Positions 19,912 to 27,718 of a stretch of DNA of 64,000 bases are shown here, one piece after another; the stretch's first letter is position 1, and each line of letters opens with the position of its first letter. The notes beneath the pieces were generated by a model that saw nothing but the letters and a program-made list of their open reading frames with translations, searched no databases and was not told the origin of the DNA. The stretch is from Arthrobacter sp. zg-Y1171. Its GTDB lineage: Bacteria; Actinomycetota; Actinomycetes; Actinomycetales; Micrococcaceae. Made by a program: the position numbers and the translations under genes. Where the stretch lies: positions 2,294,001-2,358,000 of the forward strand of contig NZ_CP104264.1 of NCBI RefSeq assembly GCF_025244845.1. Direction: 5' to 3'.

Positions 19912-21207
19912 TCAGACTCCTTCTACCCGCAGGACGGATTTGACGTTCTTGATGACGTCCAGGCCCTTGATGGCCTCGACGGTGGCCGCGAGGGCGGCCT
20001 CGGAAGCACGGTGCGTGACGAAGCGCAGCTCGGCGCTGGCCCCTTCACCGTGGATGGTCTGGCGCATGGTTTCGATGGAGACACCGTGCTCGGAGAACAC
20101 CCGGGCGACGGCGGCCAGGACACCGGGCTGATCGGCCACTTCCAAGCCGATCGAGTAGCTGGTGGTGACCTTTTCCAGCGGCAGCGCCGGCAGCGAGCCG
20201 CTCGGACGGCCGGCGGGAACGGGACCGCCCAGGACGAGCCTGCGGGCGGCAGTGACGACGTCGCCCATCACGGCGGACGCGGTGGGCGCGCCGCCGGCGC
20301 CCTGGCCGTAGAACATCAGTTCACCGGCGTTTTCCGCTTCGACGAACACGGCGTTGAACGCGCCGTGCACGGCGGCCAGCGGATGCAGGCGGGGCAGCAG
20401 AGTGGGGTGCACGCGTACGCTGACGCCTTCGGTGCCGTCCGTGTCCGTAAACTTCTCGGCGATGGCGAGCAGCTTGATGACAAACCCGGCTTCCTTGGCG
20501 GCGCTGATGTCCTCAGCCGTCACCGAGCTGATGCCTTCGCAGGAAACGGCGGAGAGGTCGAAACCGGTGTGGAAGGCCAGCGAGGCGAGGATGGCGCCCT
20601 TCGCGGCGGCGTCGTGCCCCTCCACATCTGCGGTGGGATCCGCCTCGGCGTAGCCAAGCCGCTGGGCCTCGCCCAAGGCATCTGCGAACTGGGCTCCGGT
20701 GGAATCCATGGCATCGAGGATGTAGTTGGTGGTGCCGTTGACGATGCCCATGACCTTGGTGATCCGGTCCCCGGAGAGGCTGTCCCGGATGGGGCGGAGG
20801 ATCGGGATGGCCCCGGCTACGGCGGCCTCATAGGAGAGCTGGACACCGGCGGCGTCGGCCTTCTCGTAGAGGGCGGCGCCGTCTGCGGCGAGCAGGGCCT
20901 TGTTGCCGGTCACGACGGCGGCGCCGGACTCCAGCGCCTGCAGGATCAGGGTGCGGGCCGGCTCGATGCCGCCCATCAGCTCAATGACAATGTCCGCGCC
21001 GCGGACCAGGGTCCCGGCATCAGTGGTGAACAGTTCCGCGGGCAGGTCCACGTCGCGGGGAGCATCGACGTTGCGCACTGCAATGCCGGAGAGCTCCAGC
21101 CGCGCGCCGAGGCGTGAGGTGAGGTCCGCGGCGTCGTCAATGAGGATCCGGGCAACCTGCGAACCCACGTTTCCGCACCCCAGCAGGGCTACTTTCAGGG
21201 TCTTCAT
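19912..21207 (-). CDS. hom: Homoserine dehydrogenase
   Basis: NAD(P)H-dependent reduction of aspartate semialdehyde to homoserine, the branch point to Thr and Met. The product (431 residues) shows the dinucleotide site VALLGCGNVGSQVA, the catalytic-domain signature MGIVNGTTNYILD, and a C-terminal ACT domain (about 355-430, TTSYSIGLEVADQPGVLA) that usually gives feedback inhibition by threonine. I choose ATG 21207. An in-frame TTG at 21219 abuts the GAGGAG ribosome-binding site with no spacing and is less likely. Confidence 0.95.
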   Translation of the reverse strand: MKTLKVALLGCGNVGSQVARILIDDAADLTSRLGARLELSGIAVRNVDAPRDVDLPAELFTTDAGTLVRGADIVIELMGGIEPARTLILQALESGAAVVTGNKALLAADGAALYEKADAAGVQLSYEAAVAGAIPILRPIRDSLSGDRITKVMGIVNGTTNYILDAMDSTGAQFADALGEAQRLGYAEADPTADVEGHDAAAKGAILASLAFHTGFDLSAVSCEGISSVTAEDISAAKEAGFVIKLLAIAEKFTDTDGTEGVSVRVHPTLLPRLHPLAAVHGAFNAVFVEAENAGELMFYGQGAGGAPTASAVMGDVVTAARRLVLGGPVPAGRPSGSLPALPLEKVTTSYSIGLEVADQPGVLAAVARVFSEHGVSIETMRQTIHGEGASAELRFVTHRASEAALAATVEAIKGLDVIKNVKSVLRVEGV

Positions 21208-21231
21208 ATGTTGTGCCAACTCCTCTAAGAA

Positions 21232-22656
21232 TTAGGAAACGTCCCGGGCCAGCAGGTCGTCTTCGGTTTCGCCGCGGACTATCAGCCGCGCGGCGCCGTC
21301 CCGCACGGCCACCACGGGCGGCCGGGTCAGGTAGTTGTAGTTGCTGGACAGGACCCAGCAGTAGGCGCCGGTGCCCGGAACGGCAAGCAGGTCCGACGCA
21401 GTAACGTCGCCGGGCAGGTAGGCGTCCCTGACCACTATGTCGCCGCTTTCGCAGTGTTTGCCAACCACGCGCGAAATAACCGCGTCATCTTCGGAGGTCC
21501 GCGAAGCCAGCACGGCGGAGTAGTCCGCCCCGTAGAGCACGGGCCGGGCGTTGTCGCTCATCCCGCCGTCCACGGAAACGTACCGCCGCGGCGAGGTGCC
21601 GCCGTCGGGCGTGTCCACCCGGACCGTCTTGGTGGTGCCGGCCCGGTAGAGCGTGAAGGTGGTCGGGCCCACGATGGCGCGTCCGGGCTCGATGGAGATC
21701 CGGGGAACCGCCAGTCCCAGCTCGGTGCAGGTGCTGCCGACGACGGCGGCCATCGCGTTGGCGATCTCGGCCGGCGGACGCGGGGCGTCTGCCTCCGTGT
21801 AGGCGATGCCGTAGCCGCCGCCCAGATCCAGTTCGGCCAGTTCGACGCCGTAGCCCTGCTTCACCTCGGCGAGGAAACCGAGCAGCCGGCGGGCGGCGAG
21901 TTCAAACCCGGCGGATTCAAAGATCTGCGAACCAATGTGGCAGTGCACGCCCACCAGGTTCACGCCGTCGTGCTTGAGCGCGGTTTCCACGCCGGCCATG
22001 GCCGGGGACATCCCGTCCAGCTCCGGGTCCGCCACCATGGACAGGCCGAACTTCTGGTCCTCGTGGGCGGTGGCAATGAACTCGTGCGTGGAGGCATGCA
22101 CGCCGGGGGTCAGGCGCAGCATGACGTTGGCGCGTTCACCGCGGGAGGCGGCCAGGTTCCCGAGCATTTCCAGCTCGCCCAGGCTGTCCACCACAATCCG
22201 GCCCAGCTCCATGTCCAGGGCACGGGTCAGCTCGGCTCCGGACTTGTTGTTGCCGTGCAGTCCGAGCTGGCTGCCGTGGAGCCCCGCACACCGGGCCACG
22301 GCCAGCTCACCGCCGGAGCAGGTGTCCAGGCGCAGCCCCTCGGAGGAGACCCAGCGGGCCACCTCGGTGCAGAGGAAGGATTTGCCGGCGTAGTAGACAT
22401 CCACTCCCCCGCAGAGCGCCGCGAACGCAGCGTCGAAGGAGTCCTTGAAGTCCCGGGCACGGGCACGGAAATCCGCTTCCGACATCACGAACACGGGGGT
22501 GCCGAATTCCTCGGCGATCCGGGAGACGGGGATGCCGGAGATCTCCAGCTCACCGCTGTCGCCGCGCACCACGTCCTGCGCCCACATCTGCGGGCGGAGG
22601 GCGTTGTTGTCTTCCGGGTGGCTCAGCCATGCGGGAGCCAGGGGTGAAGCAGTCAT
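21232..22656 (-). CDS. lysA: Diaminopimelate decarboxylase
   Basis: PLP enzyme converting meso-diaminopimelate to lysine. The 474-residue product has the PLP-lysine VYYAGKSFLC, the glycine-rich ELDLGGGYGIAY, a specificity helix region, and the C-terminal CESGDIV and YNYLTRP segments of fold-type III decarboxylases. It starts at ATG 22656, just 3 nt after the argS stop. The argS-lysA pairing followed by hom is a known actinobacterial arrangement. Confidence 0.96.
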   Translation of the reverse strand: MTASPLAPAWLSHPEDNNALRPQMWAQDVVRGDSGELEISGIPVSRIAEEFGTPVFVMSEADFRARARDFKDSFDAAFAALCGGVDVYYAGKSFLCTEVARWVSSEGLRLDTCSGGELAVARCAGLHGSQLGLHGNNKSGAELTRALDMELGRIVVDSLGELEMLGNLAASRGERANVMLRLTPGVHASTHEFIATAHEDQKFGLSMVADPELDGMSPAMAGVETALKHDGVNLVGVHCHIGSQIFESAGFELAARRLLGFLAEVKQGYGVELAELDLGGGYGIAYTEADAPRPPAEIANAMAAVVGSTCTELGLAVPRISIEPGRAIVGPTTFTLYRAGTTKTVRVDTPDGGTSPRRYVSVDGGMSDNARPVLYGADYSAVLASRTSEDDAVISRVVGKHCESGDIVVRDAYLPGDVTASDLLAVPGTGAYCWVLSSNYNYLTRPPVVAVRDGAARLIVRGETEDDLLARDVS

Positions 22657-22659
22657 GAA

Positions 22660-24309
22660 TTACATCCGTTCGGGTGCGGAGACTCCCAACAGGCCCAGGC
22701 CGTTGGCCAGGACCTGGCGTGCGGCAAGGTTCAGCCACAGGCGGGTGCGGTTGGTGTCGGTGATTTCCTCGTCGCCCTGCGGTGCGATGCGGCAGGCGTC
22801 ATACCAGCGGTGGTAGGTGCCGGCGATGACCTCGAGGTGGCGGGCCACGCGGTGCGGTTCGCGGAAGGCACTGGCCTGCGCGACGACGCCGGGGTACTGC
22901 CCCAGCGCGGCCAGCAGTGCGCTCTCGGTGGGGTGGGTCAGCAGCGACGCGTCAAATGCGGAATCGTCGACGCCGGCAGCCTCGGCGTTGCGTGCCAGGG
23001 CATGGGTGCGGGCGTGGGCGTACTGGACGTAGAACACGGGGTTCTCGTTGCTGCGCTTGGTCAGCAGGTCCAGGTCAACGTCGATGTTGGAATCGGCGGA
23101 GAAGCGGGCCAGCGTGTAGCGGGCGGCGTCCACGCCTACGGCGTCGACCAGGTCCTCAAGGGTGACCACGGTGCCGGCGCGCTTGGACATGCGCACGGGC
23201 TTGCCGTCCTTGACCAGGTTCACCATCTGGCCGATGAGTACCTCGACGCACTCCGGGTCGTGGCCCAGGGCGGCTGCGGCAGCCTTCAGGCGCGCTACGT
23301 AGCCGTGGTGGTCCGCACCCAGCATGTAGACGTTCAGGTCGAAGCCGCGCTCGCGCTTGTTGTGGATGTAGGCAATGTCACCGGCAATGTAGGCGGCGTT
23401 GCCGTCCGACTTGATGACCACGCGGTCCTTGTCGTCGCCGAACGCGGTGGAGTTCAGCCACCAGGCGCCGTCCTTCTCGTACAGGTTCTCGGAGCCCTTG
23501 AGCTGCTCCAGCAGCTTGGCAACCTGGCCGTTTTCGTGCAGCGAATCCTCGTGGAAGAACACATCGAAGTCCACGCCGAAGTTGTGCAGGGATTCCTTGA
23601 TGTCGCCGAACATGAAGTCCACGCCCACGGCACGGAAACGTTCCTGCGCCTCGGCGTCGGGCAGCTCGGTGATGTTCGGCTCTGCGGCCAGCACGCGGTT
23701 GGCAATGTCCACGATGTATTCGCCGGCGTAACCGTCCTCCGGCGCGGGTTCGCCCTTGGCGGAGGCGAGCAGGGAGCGGGCGAAGCGGTCAATCTGCGCG
23801 CCGTGGTCATTGAAGTAGTACTCGCGGGTGACCTCCGCGCCCTGGGACTGGAAGACCCGGGCCAGTGCATCGCCGACGGCGGCCCAGCGGGTGCCGCCCA
23901 GGTGGATGGGGCCGGTGGGGTTGGCGGAGACGAACTCCAGGTTGATCCGGGTGCCCTTGAGGATTTCCGAGGTGCCGTAGGCGGGTCCGGCGTCAACGAT
24001 TGTCTTGACGAGTTCTCCGGCGGCACCGGCGTCGAGGGTGATATTCAGGAAGCCTGGACCGGCAATGTCGACCTTCGCAACACCGGCAATCTTTTCCAGC
24101 CGGCCCTTGAGGATCTCGGCGAACTGGCGGGGGTTCATACCGGCCTGCTTGGAGAGCTGCAGGGCGATGTTGGTGGCCCAGTCACCGTGGTCCCGGTTCT
24201 TCGGACGCTCCACGCGCACCTCCCCCGGCAGCTCGACGCTGAAGTCACCGGCATCGATGGCGTCTTGGAGGCAGGCAGTTACGGCGGAGGAAAGTTCTTC
24301 AGGAGTCAC
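22660..24309 (-). CDS. argS: Arginyl-tRNA synthetase
   Basis: Class I aminoacyl-tRNA synthetase, 549 residues. It has the ArgS-specific N-terminal additional domain, the HIGH-equivalent [20 protein letters not shown], the KMSKS-equivalent [14 protein letters not shown] and the C-terminal anticodon-binding DALR helices. The HLGG form is usual for actinobacterial ArgS. The start is a GTG at 24309. It heads the lysine/threonine gene run and is divergent from the redox genes at 24495. Confidence 0.96.
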   Translation of the reverse strand: MTPEELSSAVTACLQDAIDAGDFSVELPGEVRVERPKNRDHGDWATNIALQLSKQAGMNPRQFAEILKGRLEKIAGVAKVDIAGPGFLNITLDAGAAGELVKTIVDAGPAYGTSEILKGTRINLEFVSANPTGPIHLGGTRWAAVGDALARVFQSQGAEVTREYYFNDHGAQIDRFARSLLASAKGEPAPEDGYAGEYIVDIANRVLAAEPNITELPDAEAQERFRAVGVDFMFGDIKESLHNFGVDFDVFFHEDSLHENGQVAKLLEQLKGSENLYEKDGAWWLNSTAFGDDKDRVVIKSDGNAAYIAGDIAYIHNKRERGFDLNVYMLGADHHGYVARLKAAAAALGHDPECVEVLIGQMVNLVKDGKPVRMSKRAGTVVTLEDLVDAVGVDAARYTLARFSADSNIDVDLDLLTKRSNENPVFYVQYAHARTHALARNAEAAGVDDSAFDASLLTHPTESALLAALGQYPGVVAQASAFREPHRVARHLEVIAGTYHRWYDACRIAPQGDEEITDTNRTRLWLNLAARQVLANGLGLLGVSAPERM

Positions 24310-24494
24310 CGGTTAAGCATAGCCGGGTGCAGCACGGGTCCCGTTTTGTATGACAGGCCTTACGCTGTGCGGATCCGGCACCGGCACCAATGATGCGATG
24401 TAATGAAAGGGAACCGTTGAGCCCCGGGCCGGTTTCCACGCGTGCCTGTCGTGTGTGCCGTCCGGGATCAAAGCGCCCCACTCCAAGGAGAACC

Positions 24495-24983
24495 GTGAAC
24501 CGAGCGAGCAAGTCCCTGCTGTGTGCCGCCGCCGGCCTGTCCCTGCTGTCTGCCGCCGGCTGTGCCGCGGGCGAGGAAACCGTCGACGCCGGCGAGGCCC
24601 CGGCGAAGTCCCCCGCATCTTCCCCTGCTTCGTCCCCCGAGTCTTCCGCAGCAGCCTCCCCCGACGCTGCAGCCGGTTCGGGCAGCTACGCCGACGGCGA
24701 GTACTCCGGCACCGGAAGCTACATCCCGCCGTCGGGCACTTCCGAGGACGTGGACGTGACGCTGCGGCTCGAGGGCAGCGTGGTGACGGAGCTGGAGGTG
24801 GAGACCTCGCAGAAGAACCCGACGTCCAAGCAGTACCAGCGTGAATTCACGTCCAATGTGAAGGAGCAGGTAGTCGGCAGGAACCTCGACGAGCTGGACG
24901 TGGACAAGGTGGCCGGATCCTCGCTGACCAGCGAGGGCTTCAACCGCGCCCTGGACGCCATCCGGTCCGAAGCTGCCTCCTAG
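24495..24983 (+). CDS. FMN-binding-domain lipoprotein
   Basis: A 162-residue exported protein. The signal peptide ends in a lipobox (LSAAGC, lipidated Cys23), then a Pro/Ser/Ala-rich tether (about 25-62). A single FMN_bind domain (about 63-160) begins DGEYSGTGSY and ends with the attachment-type segment AGSSLTSEGFNRAL (140-153). In this family FMN is linked by phosphoester to a Ser/Thr in an S/T-G-A-S/T-like motif; here the motif reads AGSS, so Ser143 is the likely site. The GTG at 24495 has AAGGAG four nt before it. The ApbE gene follows by 10 nt, strongly supporting flavinylation. Confidence 0.85.
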   Translation: MNRASKSLLCAAAGLSLLSAAGCAAGEETVDAGEAPAKSPASSPASSPESSAAASPDAAAGSGSYADGEYSGTGSYIPPSGTSEDVDVTLRLEGSVVTELEVETSQKNPTSKQYQREFTSNVKEQVVGRNLDELDVDKVAGSSLTSEGFNRALDAIRSEAAS

Positions 24984-24993
24984 GACAGCACCC

Positions 24994-25863
24994 GTGCATA
25001 CCCTGGGGTTCGAGGCGATCGGCACGCAGTGGTCCCTCTCCACTGCCGCGCCTTTGGATTCCGCCACCCGGGCTGCTGTCGCGGACGTGGTCGACAGTTA
25101 TGACCGCACCTATTCGCGCTTCCGCTCCGATTCCACGGTTGCGCGGATGGCCGAGGCTGCGGGCAGCTTTGCCCTGCCCGCTTCGGCTGCGCCGCTGCTG
25201 CGGCTCTTCGATTCGCTGCAGCAGATCACCCGTGGCGCGGTTAACCCGCTGGTGGGGCGCTCGCTGGAGGTGTTGGGGTACGACGCCGGATACAGCTTCC
25301 TGCCTTCCGGCCCACCCGCTCCCGCAGCGGCTTGGACGGAGACCGTGTCCTGGACCACCGACGGCCGGGGAACCCTGATGACCACTGCCGTGCCGGTGAC
25401 CTTCGATATCGGTGCCGCCGGAAAGGGCCAGCTGGTGGACCTGGTCAGCGGGGTCCTGGAAACCGCAGGTCACCGGGAATACGTGGTGGACGCCGGTTCG
25501 GACCTTCGCCATGCCGGCGCCGCTCCCCTGCGGATTGCGTTGGAGCATCCGTATGACGCGAAGCGGGCCATCGGGGTGCTGACCCTCTCGGACCGTGCAT
25601 TGTGCGCCTCGGCCGTCAACCGCCGGCAGTGGGGAGACGGTCTGCACCACGTGCTCGACGCCCGTACCGGTTTCCCGGTGGATACCGTGGCGGCCACCTG
25701 GGTGCTGGCCGCGGATGCCATGACGGCGGACGGCCTGGCCACCGCCCTGTTCTTCGCCGAGCCGCAGGAGCTGGCCGGTGCGTTCACCTTTGACTATGTC
25801 CGGATGTTCACCGACGGCCGGGCCGACTATTCCCCTGCAATGGCTGGAGTCCTATTCCCATGA
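24994..25863 (+). CDS. apbE: FAD:protein FMN transferase (ApbE family)
   Basis: Transfers FMN from FAD to Ser/Thr of FMN_bind-type domains. The 289-residue product has the N-terminal EAIGTQWSL, the FAD/Mg2+ site FDIGAAGKGQLVD (137-149), DAGSDLRHAG (166-175) and the C-terminal metal-binding DAMTADGLATAL (241-252), so it looks complete and active. It begins straight in the catalytic domain: there is no signal peptide or lipobox, and no ATG, GTG or TTG start upstream in frame to add one. Its stop overlaps the ATG of the next gene by 4 nt. Confidence 0.9.
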   Translation: MHTLGFEAIGTQWSLSTAAPLDSATRAAVADVVDSYDRTYSRFRSDSTVARMAEAAGSFALPASAAPLLRLFDSLQQITRGAVNPLVGRSLEVLGYDAGYSFLPSGPPAPAAAWTETVSWTTDGRGTLMTTAVPVTFDIGAAGKGQLVDLVSGVLETAGHREYVVDAGSDLRHAGAAPLRIALEHPYDAKRAIGVLTLSDRALCASAVNRRQWGDGLHHVLDARTGFPVDTVAATWVLAADAMTADGLATALFFAEPQELAGAFTFDYVRMFTDGRADYSPAMAGVLFP

Positions 25864-27377
25864 GCGTTTCCGCCCCCGCCGCTCCCCGCACCCTGAACAC
25901 CTTCCTCGGGCGCTGGACCATGTACCGGTTCACCGTCTGGGTGCTGCTGGCAATTGCTGCCTGGTCCTTTGTCCTTTCCTTCGCCGGGGTGCTGTTCTAC
26001 ACGCCGGCAGAACTGGGGGCGACGGCGGTGACGGCGGTGGCCTCCACCCTGGTCACCAGCCGTGTGGCCGGGCTGCTGCTTCGCACCCGTCCGCAGACCG
26101 ACTCCTCGCTGATCACCGGCCTGCTCCTGTTTTTCCTCTTCTGGCCCAGCACCGACGGCGCGCAGCTGGGTTGCGTGGCCCTTGCCGGAGCAGTGGCGAC
26201 GGCTTCCAAATATCTCCTGGTGTTCCGGCGGCGGCACATCTTCAACCCGGCTGCGGCGGGGGCGTTTGCGGTGGCGGTGACCGGGCTGGGCGGTGCTGTC
26301 TGGTGGGTGGCGACTCCGGGCATGCTGATCGCTGTCCTTCCGGCCGCCGTCCTGGTCCTGTACCGGAACCGTCTGCTGCCAATGGCCGGGGTTTTCGCCC
26401 TTACTGCCGGGGTTGTTGTCCTGGCCCGCTTCCTCGCCGGCGGTGAGTCCGTCCCCTACGCCCTGGCCACCATCGTCGGAAGCTATCCGCTGGTGTTCCT
26501 GGCCGGCTTTATGCTCACCGAACCGCTGACCCTGCCGCCGCTGCGCGCCCAGCGCCTGGCGGAGGCCGTCGTCGTTGGGGTTCTCTTCGCCGTGCCGCTG
26601 TCCTTTGGTCCGGTGATGATGTCCCCGGAGCTGGCGCTCCTGGTCGGGAACGTCCTTGCGTTCGTGATGGGCCAGCGCGGAGCTGTCCGGCTGCGGCTGC
26701 GTGAAACCCGGGAGCTGACCCCTACGTCCCGTGAGCTGGTGTTCGAGCCGGCACGTCCTGTCCGCTTCCGTGCCGGCCAGTACGTGGAGCTTGCCGTGCC
26801 GCATTTTGAGCCGGACTCGCGAGGGTCACGGCGTATTTTCAGCATCACTACTGCCCCGTCGGAACCCGGCACGGTGGCGGTGGGGCTGCGCGTGGCCGAA
26901 CCGGGCAGCACTTTTAAGACCGCTCTGTTGAAGATGCGCCCCGGAGCGGAGCTGACCGCCACAACCGTTGCCGGTGACTTCCTCTTGCCGCGGGACGCAC
27001 GGACACCGGTGCTGATGATCGCTTCGGGTATCGGCATCACTCCTTTCATCAGCCAGCTGCGGCAGGTCCGCGGCGAGGACCGGGACATTGTGCTGGTCTA
27101 CGCGGCATCCTCTGTTGACGAGCTTGCCTATGCCGGGGAGCTGCAGGAACTGGGGGTTCGGGTGCTGGTCTGCACGCCGTCTGATCCGGCGATCCCGGGC
27201 TGGACCTGGTTGGGTCCGAGGCTTCCCGATGCTGCGGTCCTGCGTGGGGAGGTTCCCGACCTGGCTGCTCGGATGATCTATGTTTCGGGTTCGCCGCAGG
27301 CGGTGGCTGCTGCCCGCAAGGCCGTCCGCGGTGCCGGCGGCAGGCGGATCCATACCGACCCGTTCCTCGGCTACTAA
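25860..27377 (+). CDS. NqrB/RnfD-like membrane protein fused to FNR-type NAD(P)H oxidoreductase domain
   Basis: A 505-residue fusion. Residues about 20-270 are polytopic (roughly 9-10 helices) with the NqrB/RnfD hallmarks IFNPAAAG (127-134) and FMLTEPLTLPP (217-227). Residues about 275-505 are a cytosolic ferredoxin-NADP reductase module with the FAD site RRIFSI (324-329), NAD(P) site ASGIGITPF (388-396) and the terminal DPFLGY. No SGAT-type covalent FMN motif of true NqrB is evident. It would carry electrons from cytosolic NAD(P)H across the membrane to the neighbouring FMN lipoprotein (inference). It overlaps apbE by ATGA. Confidence 0.8.
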   Translation: MSVSAPAAPRTLNTFLGRWTMYRFTVWVLLAIAAWSFVLSFAGVLFYTPAELGATAVTAVASTLVTSRVAGLLLRTRPQTDSSLITGLLLFFLFWPSTDGAQLGCVALAGAVATASKYLLVFRRRHIFNPAAAGAFAVAVTGLGGAVWWVATPGMLIAVLPAAVLVLYRNRLLPMAGVFALTAGVVVLARFLAGGESVPYALATIVGSYPLVFLAGFMLTEPLTLPPLRAQRLAEAVVVGVLFAVPLSFGPVMMSPELALLVGNVLAFVMGQRGAVRLRLRETRELTPTSRELVFEPARPVRFRAGQYVELAVPHFEPDSRGSRRIFSITTAPSEPGTVAVGLRVAEPGSTFKTALLKMRPGAELTATTVAGDFLLPRDARTPVLMIASGIGITPFISQLRQVRGEDRDIVLVYAASSVDELAYAGELQELGVRVLVCTPSDPAIPGWTWLGPRLPDAAVLRGEVPDLAARMIYVSGSPQAVAAARKAVRGAGGRRIHTDPFLGY

Positions 27378-27422
27378 GGATCCGTTCCTGGGCTGCTCAG
27401 GACCCGTTCCCGGGCTGCTCAG
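27357..27422. repeat. Three tandem 22-nt repeats at the 3' end of the NqrB-FNR gene
   Basis: Units at 27357-27378, 27379-27400 and 27401-27422 share the core GA(C/T)CCGTTCC..GGGCTGCTCAG. The first unit encodes the last residues DPFLGY and the stop codon; the other two are non-coding copies, each diverged by a few bases. This looks like a local tandem duplication of the gene end. Confidence 0.85.
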
Positions 27423-27577
27423 CGCACACCGTTCCGGCTTCGGCCGCGCCCATCCACCTAGATTCCGGGTGCTTCGCTCGGCGGCTGGAAATGTTGCCCG
27501 CCCACACAGCCTGTACGTCTGACGATCTCCAAGCGTTACCCGGCCGCAGAGCCCGCAGAGCAATAAGTCGTTCCAGT

Positions 27578-27613
27578 TCTGGGACTCCCTAAAGCTCTGA
27601 GACTCCCTAAAGC
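27578..27613. repeat. Two tandem 18-nt repeats
   Basis: TCTGGGACTCCCTAAAGC (27578-27595) is followed at once by a copy with one change (27596-27613). It lies in the 341-nt gap between the redox operon and the HNH gene, in which I see no coding sequence. Confidence 0.8.
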
Positions 27614-27718
27614 GGATCCGGGAAGACGGCAGGCCCGCTGGAAGCAGCCTCCTCCAGACGCGAGTCCGGGCTTGCACCCCTGCTGCCCGGGGTTCCGCGA
27701 TTCTCCTGAGCGGGCCGC

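Noticed and set aside
18019..21117. A plus-strand open frame of over 1000 codons opposite thrB-thrC-hom
   Set aside because: It is antisense to three well-recognised genes. It arises from the strong third-position G/C bias, has no domain resemblance and no ribosome-binding site.
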